A DNA stretch of 64,000 nt from Lachnospiraceae bacterium GAM79 (GTDB taxonomy: Bacteria; Bacillota; Clostridia; Lachnospirales; Lachnospiraceae), in NCBI GenBank assembly GCA_020735665.1, contig CP085928.1, forward strand, positions 1,970,501 through 2,034,500. Direction: 5' to 3'. Shown here piece after piece: positions 28,021 to 36,349 of the stretch (its first letter is position 1; every line of letters begins with the position of its first letter). Below the pieces are notes generated by a model. The model had not been told where the DNA came from and made no database searches. It saw only the letters and a program-made list of their open reading frames with translations. The position numbers were made by a program, and so were the translations under genes.

Positions 28021-28180
28021 TTGCGCGTTTCTACAAGCGGTGCACAGGCAGGACGAAATCAGCCATGGGAGCTTGCTCACAATCGGCTGATTTTCGGACT
28101 GGATGTATAGCGCGCCAGCGCGACATGAGCATGAAGCGCAGCGTAATGCGAATGGCACCGCATTACGATAACATTTTCTC
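28021..28180. other. GC-rich dyad region without a gene
   Basis: Contains CGAAATCAGCC/GGCTGATTTTCG around 28056-28097, CGCGCCAGCGCG at about 28112, and CGTAATGCG/CGCATTACG at 28142-28167. It is more GC-rich than its surroundings. A structured RNA or a foreign oriT-like segment would fit; neither is proven. Confidence 0.4.
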
Positions 28181-28184
28181 CTGC

Positions 28185-28406
28185 ATTGGGTGTTTTTTTT
28201 CATTCCAAATATTCACCCAATCCTTCCCTACACATTCATCCGCAATTGGGGAATTTTTTCATATTTCAACAATTTCCCCATCGTCCTCTGAACTTCTTCC
28301 CATTTTGATTGGGTGATTTTTTCATATTGGAATTTTTCACCCAATATGCATCTATATATCCCTTCAACATTGGGTAATTTATGTCTATTTCAAAAATTTA
28401 ATCAAT
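28185..28406. repeat. Four diverged 37-38-bp hairpin repeats with ~24-bp spacers
   Basis: Units at 28185-28221, 28245-28281, 28308-28345 and 28369-28406 each begin ATTGGG and (first three) end in the complement CCCAAT or CCCCAT, with an AT-rich middle. Unit period is 60-63 bp; the intervening 23-26 bp differ. They form potential hairpins, but arms and middles vary too much for a CRISPR array. Located in a unit without a protein gene. Confidence 0.6.
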
Positions 28407-28478
28407 ATTCGTTGCCACACTTTTTCTGGCGTCTTCACGAAACGAATTTCACTATAACCAACAAACTGGAATTGTATA

Positions 28479-28607
28479 TTAATTTTTCTTATTTAGTCTA
28501 ATATGGAAATCGTTGGCTTTAGAACATTCTTCATATGTAAGATTAGTTTCATTCATTAAAAAACCAACGGCTTCCTCCTTTGTATTGTAATTAGATTTTT
28601 CTTTCAT
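28479..28607 (-). CDS. Small ORF, 42 residues, unknown
   Basis: MKEKSNYNTKEEAVGFLMNE and 22 more residues; charged, helical, no family recognized. It overlaps the end of the upstream gene by 17 bp and is followed by an AATTCCAGTTTG half site, so it lies inside the same unit as that gene. Coding status rests on the frame and the overlap only. Confidence 0.4.
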   Translation of the reverse strand: MKEKSNYNTKEEAVGFLMNETNLTYEECSKANDFHIRLNKKN

Positions 28608-29175
28608 ATATCTTAACAAATTGGTCATATATATTTTTCCGTACTTCTTCTGACAAACCGGCGTATTTTGTATCCAACACCTTTTTTACGGCTTCGTACT
28701 TCCTATTTTTATCTTCTATATCCGGACCACGGTCATAATTAAACCTCACATCATAAAAAATGTGTTTCATATCGTTACTTAAAGCTTGTAACACTCGAAA
28801 TCCTTTCATAGAAAACTTTCCTTCTTTTATACCATTCTCCACACAGGGCTGTATCGCCCAATCCATCATAAACCAATTCTCCATTGGCATATTTACACCA
28901 TATCCGGAATCTGACAAAAAGTCATTTATCTCATTCCAATTTATCTGTAACGGCAAATCGTTTTCTTTCGCAAATAAATAGTCATCACGCTGTAATTCCT
29001 GTTTTTTTCGCTTTCTTGTATTTCTTTCATAAACAATCCAGTATATTACCATTGCTGCTATAATACACACGCTAAATATCTTTGTAATCATGGTATTTCC
29101 TTTATAAATAATCAAGTATACTACGGTTACTACCGCAATACTTATGCTGAGTACCTTTATAATCAAACCATTCAT
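28591..29175 (-). CDS. Membrane protein with two N-terminal helices, unknown
   Basis: 194 residues from ATG 29175 (AGGGAG upstream). Two membrane helices (about 3-22 and 30-47) are followed by a soluble C-terminal domain of ~140 residues (WFMMDWAIQPCVENGIKEGK, RVLQALSNDMKHIFYDVRFN). No known family. One of the single-gene units of the cassette-like region. Confidence 0.6.
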   Translation of the reverse strand: MNGLIIKVLSISIAVVTVVYLIIYKGNTMITKIFSVCIIAAMVIYWIVYERNTRKRKKQELQRDDYLFAKENDLPLQINWNEINDFLSDSGYGVNMPMENWFMMDWAIQPCVENGIKEGKFSMKGFRVLQALSNDMKHIFYDVRFNYDRGPDIEDKNRKYEAVKKVLDTKYAGLSEEVRKNIYDQFVKIYERKI

Positions 29176-29241
29176 TGTGTATCTCCCTATCACTAAAAAT
29201 TGGAAATTAACAAGTCGACAAATTCAAATAAACGCGTGCTT

Positions 29242-29562
29242 TTATAGCTCGCCTCTCAAACGTGCTTCTATATCAGATGCCGTGTATAACACATCCGTTA
29301 CAATTACCCTTTCGTCACGGATTGTGTAAAATACTGAATAATTATCGACGAGCATTCTACGCAACTCCATTCTCTTTTCCGGCTCAGAATCCATAATCCT
29401 AAATCGTTCCGGGAAAGTGTCTAATGTAAGTATTTCATCAGCAATGCGATTATATTGTCCCATTGCATTATCCGGAGCAAGCAAATCTATAGCAATATAA
29501 TTGTATATATCTTCCATATCCTGCAAAGCTTCTTTTGTAATCTCTACCTTATAGTGCTTCAT
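29242..29562 (-). CDS. ParE/RelE-family toxin
   Basis: 106 residues; YKVEITKEALQDMEDIYNYI and RMLVDNYSVFYTIRDERVIV are typical of the ParE/RelE fold. It starts on the last base of the antitoxin stop codon (TAATG), so synthesis is coupled. ParE members poison gyrase and RelE members cleave mRNA; sequence alone does not settle which. Toxin-antitoxin pairs are common stabilizers of cassette arrays. Confidence 0.85.
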   Translation of the reverse strand: MKHYKVEITKEALQDMEDIYNYIAIDLLAPDNAMGQYNRIADEILTLDTFPERFRIMDSEPEKRMELRRMLVDNYSVFYTIRDERVIVTDVLYTASDIEARLRGEL

Positions 29563-29864
29563 TAATGCCTCTCTCTAAATGCCACAAACGCACTAGCTGC
29601 ATCCTCAACATTTCCTTTCTCTATATCGGCATATCCTTTTTCTAACTTTTGATGAATCTGTGTAACAGACATCATATCTGCATTCACTGAATTAGCCGCT
29701 TTTGGTAATACAACAGAAAAAGGAATTCCTCCTACTAATGATATTTGTTTTAAATACATATCTATAGCAGTAGCCATTGGTATCCCTAATTGTGCCAATA
29801 CACTTTCTGCATTTTCTTTTACATCTGGATTTACTCTTATATTTAATGTTGCTGTTTTTCCCAT
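29562..29864 (-). CDS. RelB/DinJ-family antitoxin
   Basis: 100 residues from ATG 29864. NIRVNPDVKENAESVLAQLG and GIPMATAIDMYLKQISLVGG form the ribbon-helix-helix region of RelB/DinJ antitoxins; the C-terminal half would wrap the toxin. Gene order antitoxin-toxin with 1-bp overlap is standard, and autorepression is expected. Confidence 0.85.
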   Translation of the reverse strand: MGKTATLNIRVNPDVKENAESVLAQLGIPMATAIDMYLKQISLVGGIPFSVVLPKAANSVNADMMSVTQIHQKLEKGYADIEKGNVEDAASAFVAFRERH

Positions 29865-29918
29865 AGAATACACCTCCATCTTTCTTTTATTGTAACGTCT
29901 TTTGCGTTACAAATCAAT

Positions 29919-30343
29919 CTATGAAATATATTTTCGATGCGATAGCTTCACATTGTTTTGATTAACCATTGCATATCTGAGCGTTGTATCTATTTGCTCA
30001 TGTCCCAGAATTTTCTGTACCTGTTCAATCGGCATACCTTTCTCAATTGCTCTGGTGGCCATAGTCCTTCTGAACTTATGTGGGTGTACCTTTTCTACAC
30101 CTAACTTCTTCCCCATTTCTCGTAATCGTAACTCCACACCGCTTTCAGTAAGTCTACTGTATGGTTTGTTTAACGACACAAATAACGCTATATTATTATC
30201 TGTCCTTGATTCAATATAATTCAACAAATGAATTTTGGTCTTAGCATCAAAATATGCTTTCCTCTCTTTGTCTCCTTTGCCATCTGCGATGCATTTAATA
30301 CTTCCGCCATGTCATTGATGATGTCATAAATTTCTCTACCCAT
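29919..30343 (-). pseudogene. Tyrosine recombinase with a large internal deletion
   Basis: It starts MGREIYDIINDMAEVLNASQ, the N-terminus of a common Clostridia XerC/D-like integrase of ~330 residues, then jumps at about 30290 into GKGDKERKAYFDAKTKIHLL in another frame and runs to HPHKFRRTMATRAIEKGMPI and LGHEQIDTTLRYAM. About 190 residues including the first catalytic arginine are gone. The His-x-x-Arg, His and Tyr box remains. It lies inside the cassette-like series, so its intact relative is a candidate for the enzyme that built it. Confidence 0.78.
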
Positions 30344-30414
30344 AAGAGCACACTCCTTTTTGAAGGAGTATATCGTAGAAAAATCAGCGCATCAACAGAG
30401 CGTATTACTGGAAT

Positions 30415-31149
30415 TTACCTTCCGCTCATATAAAATATATCAATAGCTTTACTTGCAAACTCTGCTGTGCCAACTCCTCCAACATCATCAATATTTTCCG
30501 TAAGTTCTCCTCCACCGGCATACATTCTTCCAAGACCGCATAAAATCTTATCAGAACATGTATAAAAATGATCTGTAATGTAATCCTGAAGTTTCCTTAC
30601 CTGCAACTGCACCTGTTCATCTTCTGGGTCCATTTCTTTCATTTGTCCGAATTCAACAAATAATTGCATAAACTCATTTGCAACAGTAGCTTCATCATCT
30701 TTCGTCCAGTTCTTTGTTTTCTCTTCAAACTCCTTATACTCAGAGGTTTGTCCCCATTGTTCTTTTGCTCGTTTAGAATACTCATCAATCTTTGTTGTAT
30801 CAAATACTTTAAAATCCATATATTTCACTCCTATTCCTTTTATTCCTCGAGCGAAACTAATAAGATTTTCAAGATGCTCTTTTTTCATAGTAAGCAATTC
30901 AATCTGCTGCTCTAATGCTTTATTCCTGTCAAAGTTAGGGGCATCAATTATCTTTTTAATCTCCTTAAGCGGAAATTCCAATTCTTTAAACAGTAAAATT
31001 TGTTGCAGCCTTTCCAAGGATGTATCGTCATACAGCCTATAACCTGACTCTGTATATTCAATAGGTTTTAAGAGACCAATGGTATCATAATACTGCAGAG
31101 TGCGTATACTCATTCCTGTTAATTTACTTACCTCATTCACTGTCATCAT
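30415..31149 (-). CDS. MerR-family regulator with TipAS-like effector domain
   Basis: 244 residues. N-terminal MerR winged helix (VNEVSKLTGMSIRTLQYYDT IGLLKP), a long dimerization helix, then a C-terminal TipAS-type drug-binding domain (NEFMQLFVEFGQMKEMDPED, DYITDHFYTCSDKILCGLGR). TipA regulators respond to thiopeptides and related compounds. Start at ATG 31149, 8 bases after GAGGAGG. Its own promoter shows a 19-bp spacer and a dyad, so it is autoregulated. The stop codon is fused to an AAATTCCAGT half site. Confidence 0.85.
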   Translation of the reverse strand: MMTVNEVSKLTGMSIRTLQYYDTIGLLKPIEYTESGYRLYDDTSLERLQQILLFKELEFPLKEIKKIIDAPNFDRNKALEQQIELLTMKKEHLENLISFARGIKGIGVKYMDFKVFDTTKIDEYSKRAKEQWGQTSEYKEFEEKTKNWTKDDEATVANEFMQLFVEFGQMKEMDPEDEQVQLQVRKLQDYITDHFYTCSDKILCGLGRMYAGGGELTENIDDVGGVGTAEFASKAIDIFYMSGR

Positions 31150-31175
31150 TGTCATTTCCTCCTCTCGATAAACAT

Positions 31176-31206
31176 ATCGTAAACTATTACGTTGCGTAGG
31201 AGTCAA
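31176..31206 (-). promoter_or_regulatory. MerR-type promoter with 19-bp spacer
   Basis: TTGACT (31201-31206), exactly 19 bp, then TACGAT (31176-31181), with the dyad TACGCAACGTA (31188-31198) centred in the spacer. Overlong spacers with a central dyad are the mark of MerR-regulated promoters. Confidence 0.8.
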
Positions 31207-31414
31207 TAGATTTTCAAAGAAATTTTCAAAATTAACAGCTTGATAAATTCCAGTTGATATTTCACATATTTTAGGAAATTTAATAACTGTTATATTTAAT
31301 TATCAAATTCTTCGCAAACCCTTGAAAATACTAAGTTTGTAGCAAGTGAGCTTTCCCTTACTCTTTCCCTTGTGTTATATTCTCACATTGGTTTTCATGA
31401 ACCTTAATATGGGA
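31207..31414. other. Non-coding flank of the inserted Tn916-type element
   Basis: No gene. It holds an AAATTCCAGTT half site (31245-31255) in the opposite orientation to most others, and the sequences TTTCCCTTA and TTTCCCTTGTG that resemble the right element end. It continues beyond the insertion at 41043. Confidence 0.5.
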
Positions 31415-31428
31415 AAAAATAAGGGAAA
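31415..31428. repeat. Candidate attL of the Tn916-type mobilizable element
   Basis: AAAAATAAGGGAAA, repeated exactly at 41029-41042 just past the integrase gene. TTTCCCTT-containing inverted arms accompany both copies. The precise crossover within or near the repeat is not fixed by sequence alone. Confidence 0.6.
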
Positions 31429-31536
31429 GAAAATTTCATAACACAGTATAACAATAACGACATGGTGAACTGATTGAAATGTTTTCGATATTTAACTCTA
31501 TAACTGATTATTAAAAGAAAATGGAGATAAGATACG

Positions 31537-31773
31537 ATGAGAACAATTTATGCAGAATACAACATAAATCACGATAGTATTGATGTTTACACAAGTGCCG
31601 GATATATGCTTCGCATTGATTGCTGGAAAGCTGAAAAAAATCTAAAAACCACATACGGATCAGAATGTGCGCTTACTTCATTGGCTGTGGATGAGCCTTT
31701 GGAATATGCAAGATTATATCTTGAGGGTAATTTACAGATGTGGGTAGATGCAGAAGACTCACTAGAGTTATAA
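31537..31773 (+). CDS. Small conserved protein (DUF6061-like)
   Basis: 78 residues, MRTIYAEYNINHDSIDVYTS start; C-terminus LEYARLYLEGNLQMWVDAED. It resembles short DUF6061 proteins seen in Firmicutes mobile elements; function unknown. It lies just inside the left end of the Tn916-type element, in the opposite direction to the bacteriocin genes, with ribosome site GGAGAT upstream. Confidence 0.6.
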   Translation: MRTIYAEYNINHDSIDVYTSAGYMLRIDCWKAEKNLKTTYGSECALTSLAVDEPLEYARLYLEGNLQMWVDAEDSLEL

Positions 31774-31866
31774 TCCTTATCCATATAAATAATATGCAAA
31801 TATATATCCCATCAATATAGCGAATATACTGAAATAAAAGTATCTTTATAATCAATTTTAACCAAA

Positions 31867-31910
31867 AGAATATGTTCTTAGAGGAGGTGTCTCCCGAAAG
31901 AACATATTCT
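31867..31910. terminator. Bidirectional terminator
   Basis: AGAATATGTTCTT and its complement AAGAACATATTCT form a 13-bp stem between the DUF6061-like gene and the end of the bacteriocin operon. The T-richness is moderate on both sides. Confidence 0.65.
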
Positions 31911-31924
31911 TCTATTATGGGTAA

Positions 31925-32533
31925 TTATAAATATAGAACATGCTTTTCTTGTGCTACAATTTCTTCACTATGAGTTACAACAATAACTGTTTTTCCCTGT
32001 TCACTTAACTCATGCAATATATTCATAACAATCTCACTATTTTTTTTGTCTAAGGAACCAGTTGGTTCGTCTGCTAATACAATCGAACATTTCTTTAGCA
32101 TTAAACGAGCTAACGCAACTCTCTGCTGTTCGCCACCAGATAATTGATAGACTTTTTTGTTAATTACTTTCTGTAAACCAACTTTTTCAAGAGCTTCATT
32201 TATTGAAATATCCGTTCTACCTGATTTTTTTATTATTTCTAGATTTTCTTTTACTGTTTTGTTTTCCAAAAGGGCAAAATTTTGAAATAAAAATCCAACA
32301 ACTTCTTTGAAATATTTCTGCTTTTTTCCTTTTTTTGCCACATCAAAACCATTCACAATAATAGAACCTTTGTCAGGAGTTTCAATACCTCCAATCATAT
32401 TAAGTAAAGTACTTTTTCCGCATCCACTTTCGCCACTAATTACCAAAAAACGGCTATCTGGAATTTCCAAATGAAAATTTTTGAACAAAATTTTATCATT
32501 ATATGCTTTGCATAGATTTTCAATTGTTATCAT
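31925..32533 (-). CDS. ABC transporter ATPase of a lactococcin-972-type cassette
   Basis: 202 residues from ATG 32533 (AAGGAGG). Walker A SGESGCGKSTLLNMIGG, signature LSGGEQQRVALARLM, Walker B SIVLADEPTGSLD. Closest in type to the small ATPases of the lactococcin 972 group. It overlaps the 7-TM gene by 4 bp. With that membrane protein it forms a MacB-like exporter, presumably giving immunity or aiding bacteriocin handling. Confidence 0.88.
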   Translation of the reverse strand: MITIENLCKAYNDKILFKNFHLEIPDSRFLVISGESGCGKSTLLNMIGGIETPDKGSIIVNGFDVAKKGKKQKYFKEVVGFLFQNFALLENKTVKENLEIIKKSGRTDISINEALEKVGLQKVINKKVYQLSGGEQQRVALARLMLKKCSIVLADEPTGSLDKKNSEIVMNILHELSEQGKTVIVVTHSEEIVAQEKHVLYL

Positions 32534-34470
32534 AAGCAACCTCCTTTTAATGATTTCGGTATGTTTGTTTTTTCAACAATTGTGATATTAAAGAAAATAA
32601 TTGTAAATTCTATTAGTGCCATAAATGAACTAACAAGAATGCTAATTCCTACTTCAGTCTGTACCGATAATAAAGAATAGATAAGCATACCTACTAATAT
32701 CACAAAATTTTCCACTACAATCATTTTAAGAAGTGTTTTGTGCCGTTCAAATAAACTATATCCAAAGATTTTCATCAAGGAAATTTTCATTGCATTTTCT
32801 CGGAACTCTAGTCTACTTACTGTAACAATAATCATAATATTTAAAAGCAATACAATCGTACAAAGAGAACTTAAAAATCCCACGAGTTTTATTAAAAATG
32901 TGTGATTATATAAATACTGTTCATGTACGTTTGTAATTACTAGCTGATAATTTCCAAGCATATCTTCATACTTTTTGCTGATATTTCTTAGCTGTTTTTC
33001 ATCACATTGAAATAAAACTGCTCCTGCTTTATAGCTTTCAAGATACCCACCATTGACTGCTAAATCTTTGTTTGCCTGATAAATAATTATCGGATTTTTG
33101 CTTTTTTCGATACCATTTATTCTACTTGTATCTAAATAGGAAAAGTATTCTGTTTCGCTATACTCTATGTACTGAATATTTAATTGTTGTAAATTATCAT
33201 GATTTAAAACATGGCTCAAGGAGTCATAGGCTAATTGCTTGTTTTTAGCAAAATATCTATTCTTTGGAATGAAAATAATCAAATCAGAAGATTCATTCTC
33301 TACTGCATTTATCTGCTTCGTAAAACCTTGTAACATATCTTTTGCATGATTATTTACATATATCACATCATTTTTATCATTTAAAATATTCAAGCATATT
33401 ACAGGCTTTAATGTGTTATATTCATTCTTGTATAGTTTATTCCAAAAAGCTTCTTCTTTTTCAGCATTAAAATCAGTAGTCTTTACGGTAAAATAATTTG
33501 CATCATAATATTCTTCTAACAAATGTTCATTTGTAAATAGGTTATTATGAATACTACTAATATTAGTGGTAATTGTAAAAACAGCGGCTACCCCTGCTAT
33601 AAATTTTAACGAATAAATTAAAAAATCCACTCCTCTTTTGTGTGTTGCATTTGCGAATGCCTTTCTAATATCAAAAAAGCAAAAAGAACAATATGGAATA
33701 GTGGAAAGAATAATTCCAATGGAATATAAAATTGTGACGAGTCTATTCTCATATGCTCCCGATATATAATTTGACAGCAATATTTTTGCAACAATAAATA
33801 ATGCAATGTCAAAAGTTACATCGAATAAAGCAGCCTTAAATGCTATGAAACCAGCACTTTCTCCTAAGGAAACTCGTACAACAACCTCTTTTTTTCGCCT
33901 AACCACTTCAATTACATTTAGAACAATCATCAATGCAATAATCATACCCCATATAATAAAAATCATGTCCTTTTCCGTAGAATTCCAATATTCTGGATAA
34001 GTTAAGCTATATTTTTCTGATAATTTCTGATATGCAGAGATAATATTGTCCTCATTTCCTATGTATGAGATAAAGTTTTCATAACCCACAGAGGTACTTT
34101 GCAATTCTGAGAGATTATGAAATTTTACTTTCGTAATTCCGGAAACTAAAGCGGTATATTCTGATTCTTCTATGTTTGCAGTATTTTTTAATGTTTGTCT
34201 GATTACTTTATCATCGCCATAAATATGAAGTGTTGAAAGGTATTTATTATTGATTTCATTGTACTGAGAAAAAATATGTACATCATTCTCCGTTGCAGTT
34301 TCTGATACATCTTTCAGAAACTGCGACATATCTTCACTAGCAACTTCATAGCGTGATGACGTAAAATATGCTGTAGAAAAGTTCCAAAGCTGATCTTGAA
34401 ATATTTCAGATTGCATAAGTATTCCAAAAATCAGGAAACAAAACAAACATAAGTTTTTAATTGCTTTCAT
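32530..34470 (-). CDS. Bacteriocin-associated 7-TM membrane protein (DUF1430 type)
   Basis: 646 residues. One N-terminal helix (LCLFCFLIFGILMQSEIF), a large exported region, helices around 170-300, a second exported region, and three helices near the C-terminus (LVGFLSSLCTIVLLLNIMII and following). This topology and length match the bacteriocin-associated integral membrane protein family found with lactococcin 972-like precursors. It is the permease partner of the downstream ATPase and the presumed immunity protein. Confidence 0.82.
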   Translation of the reverse strand: MKAIKNLCLFCFLIFGILMQSEIFQDQLWNFSTAYFTSSRYEVASEDMSQFLKDVSETATENDVHIFSQYNEINNKYLSTLHIYGDDKVIRQTLKNTANIEESEYTALVSGITKVKFHNLSELQSTSVGYENFISYIGNEDNIISAYQKLSEKYSLTYPEYWNSTEKDMIFIIWGMIIALMIVLNVIEVVRRKKEVVVRVSLGESAGFIAFKAALFDVTFDIALFIVAKILLSNYISGAYENRLVTILYSIGIILSTIPYCSFCFFDIRKAFANATHKRGVDFLIYSLKFIAGVAAVFTITTNISSIHNNLFTNEHLLEEYYDANYFTVKTTDFNAEKEEAFWNKLYKNEYNTLKPVICLNILNDKNDVIYVNNHAKDMLQGFTKQINAVENESSDLIIFIPKNRYFAKNKQLAYDSLSHVLNHDNLQQLNIQYIEYSETEYFSYLDTSRINGIEKSKNPIIIYQANKDLAVNGGYLESYKAGAVLFQCDEKQLRNISKKYEDMLGNYQLVITNVHEQYLYNHTFLIKLVGFLSSLCTIVLLLNIMIIVTVSRLEFRENAMKISLMKIFGYSLFERHKTLLKMIVVENFVILVGMLIYSLLSVQTEVGISILVSSFMALIEFTIIFFNITIVEKTNIPKSLKGGCL

Positions 34471-34920
34471 TTATTTCAACCCCAGATTCCATACTTTATT
34501 TGCTTTTTCAAATATCGTAGTCAATATTGTGCTATTTTCATCAACAATCCATTGATCTTCTTGATCTTCAGCTTTTTTGCTACTTGACAACATAATTTGA
34601 GTATTCAAATCCTTATAGTCATTAAATAGCACGCCTTGACTTATTCCTTGGTGAAATGGTTTTATCCAAATAATTAGTGCATATCGAACATCTGACTCAG
34701 CTATCGCAAGATTTCCATTCCAAAGCAAATAATCAGGGACAGACACACTATACTGGAATCCATCTTTATCTGTGTAAATTTTTACTCCAGATTCTTCTAT
34801 TTCAGGGAAGTCTTTCTGAAATTCGTTATATGGTTTATAACTCCCGAAGTACCAAAATAAATTATAGCAACAGAACAAAATAACCAAAACAATTCCTATA
34901 TATTTTATTTTTTTCTTCAT
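34471..34920 (-). CDS. Membrane-anchored accessory protein of the bacteriocin cassette
   Basis: 149 residues; one N-terminal helix (IGIVLVILFCCYNLFWYFGS) and an exported domain (GVKIYTDKDGFQYSVSVPDY). It directly abuts the 7-TM gene start. No family name known; its place between precursor and transporter suggests a role in immunity or processing. Confidence 0.65.
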   Translation of the reverse strand: MKKKIKYIGIVLVILFCCYNLFWYFGSYKPYNEFQKDFPEIEESGVKIYTDKDGFQYSVSVPDYLLWNGNLAIAESDVRYALIIWIKPFHQGISQGVLFNDYKDLNTQIMLSSSKKAEDQEDQWIVDENSTILTTIFEKANKVWNLGLK

Positions 34921-34934
34921 TTATATACACTCCA

Positions 34935-34965
34935 CAAAAAAGAGTGGTTGGAATTCCAACCACTC
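34935..34965 (-). terminator. Partial terminator after the bacteriocin precursor gene
   Basis: A perfect 24-bp palindrome (34942-34965, arms GAGTGGTTGGAA/TTCCAACCACTC) followed by TTTTTT on the minus strand. It would let the precursor be made in excess over the downstream immunity and transporter genes. Confidence 0.88.
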
Positions 34966-34987
34966 AGCCATTATCCCGAACCTTTGT

Positions 34988-35332
34988 TTAGTAGCTATTA
35001 CCGTAGGTAATACTATTTCCTTTATGAGCAACCTCAATTTTAGACCAATTACCTTTACCAACATTTGAACCCGAAAAAGAACCATTTCCATTCTTGACAT
35101 ATGCGTAATGATCTTTAGTTGAATGATATGCGTGTGCATAATCTTCATTAATAGCAAGAGTATTATAACCATAAGTCAAAACACCTTTTCCGTCATCAGA
35201 TGTAGTGCTCAATTCCCACTTTTTATCAAATGTCTTATTCCCGTTTGTAACAGAAAATGCCATTACTGGAATTGATGAAGAAATTAACATTGCACTAATA
35301 GCTACCCCTACAATCACTTTCTTTGCTCTCAT
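34988..35332 (-). CDS. Lactococcin-972-family bacteriocin precursor
   Basis: 114 residues. Sec signal peptide (MRAKKVIVGVAISAMLISSS, cleavage near VMAFS), then a mature ~88-residue domain with the pattern Y-HS (HAYHSTKDHYAYVKNGNG) and GNWSKIEVAHKGN, matching lactococcin 972-like proteins, which block septum formation by binding lipid II. The following 7-TM protein and ABC ATPase complete the known cassette. It starts at 35332 after AAAGGAAG and has a strong own promoter. Confidence 0.82.
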   Translation of the reverse strand: MRAKKVIVGVAISAMLISSSIPVMAFSVTNGNKTFDKKWELSTTSDDGKGVLTYGYNTLAINEDYAHAYHSTKDHYAYVKNGNGSFSGSNVGKGNWSKIEVAHKGNSITYGNSY

Positions 35333-35365
35333 AAGTTTTACTTCCTTTGATCTGCTGTATTTCTA

Positions 35366-35394
35366 TTTATATTTTATCAAATATTTTGTATCAA
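35366..35394 (-). promoter_or_regulatory. Promoter of the bacteriocin operon
   Basis: TTGATA (35389-35394), 17 bp, TATAAA (35366-35371). A second overlapping reading TTGACT-17-TAAAAT is possible four to five bases upstream. Distance to the start codon is about 33 bp. Confidence 0.7.
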
Positions 35395-35395
35395 G

Positions 35396-36349
35396 TCAAT
35401 CAGTATCTTGACTTATATAGCGTCGAATTGTAAGATATATTCCTTGTAAAATTAACCAAAAGAACAACAGATTTATTGATAATGCTTTTTTAATTACTTC
35501 TCCAAAATAAATGATGACAGCCGCACTTGTCAGTATCATCAGTAGGGTAATAACATCCCAACAGTTTTTCTTATATAATTCTATAACCTTTATTTCTATC
35601 AGTATTGCCAGTATCCCTGTCCCTGCCACACATATTCCAACAACCAATATCATCAATAACCAATATATGATTCCGGCTATAATCTCATTTGGAATTTTTG
35701 TGCTGATTTGTGCCACAGATTGCCCGGCATCAATCGTCCAACCGATAAAAGTTTGTATGAATGATGCTGCATCATGGAAGAATGATTTGCAATCGGAAAG
35801 GAACACATCTGACTGTACTGCCTGAAAAAGAGTGGTTGTCAGCGAATACCATGCAAGAAGGAACAAGGTTGTTTGGAACATTACCGTTTTTGCTTTATAT
35901 TGTCCTGCAAGTTGCTCTTTTTGTGTTTCGTATCTTGCTTTTGCATTCTGATAGGCTGTCCGGTCACAGGCTTCGCATTTTTTATAGAGTACCGGCTTTT
36001 CTACCGGTATCCCTACGATTTTCTGATGTGTCCGGGCATAATCCCGTTGTTGTGTTAAGCATCGTATTTTATCTTGACATTCCTCTATCGTGACGTTTGC
36101 GCTTCGCAGCTTCTCTTTCTCGCTCCGCAATGCTCTGTCTGCCAGCTTCAAGTCGTTCTTTAATGCTTGAATATTCCCGGCTCTGTTCTCTTTGTTTAAT
36201 TTCTCGTTCAAGGTCAGAGATTCGTTGAGCTGCGTCTTCAGTTCCACGATAAGCTGGTCTTTCTGTTCCAACTCTTCTTGTATCTCCTCGGTCAAGAGCA
36301 GAAGTTCTTCCAACTGTTCGGCGTTCTTTAATTCTCTGGATTCGTTCAT
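35396..36349 (-). CDS. Coiled-coil membrane protein (DUF6040-like), overlapping relaxase
   Basis: 317 residues. The first ~110 are coiled coil (QLEELLLLTEEIQEELEQKD), then a CEACDRTAY segment, and four or five membrane helices from about residue 155. It has its own ribosome site (AAAGGACG) 17 bp ahead. Its first 280 bp lie in another frame within the relaxase C-terminus. DUF6040-type proteins accompany MobA/MobL genes in Firmicutes elements; a role in transfer or membrane docking is inferred. Confidence 0.75.
   Translation of the reverse strand: MNESRELKNAEQLEELLLLTEEIQEELEQKDQLIVELKTQLNESLTLNEKLNKENRAGNIQALKNDLKLADRALRSEKEKLRSANVTIEECQDKIRCLTQQRDYARTHQKIVGIPVEKPVLYKKCEACDRTAYQNAKARYETQKEQLAGQYKAKTVMFQTTLFLLAWYSLTTTLFQAVQSDVFLSDCKSFFHDAASFIQTFIGWTIDAGQSVAQISTKIPNEIIAGIIYWLLMILVVGICVAGTGILAILIEIKVIELYKKNCWDVITLLMILTSAAVIIYFGEVIKKALSINLLFFWLILQGIYLTIRRYISQDTD

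Noticed and set aside
28185-28406. CRISPR array
   Set aside because: Units are spaced regularly but differ in length and sequence, contain long T-runs and have no cas genes; kept only as hairpin repeats.
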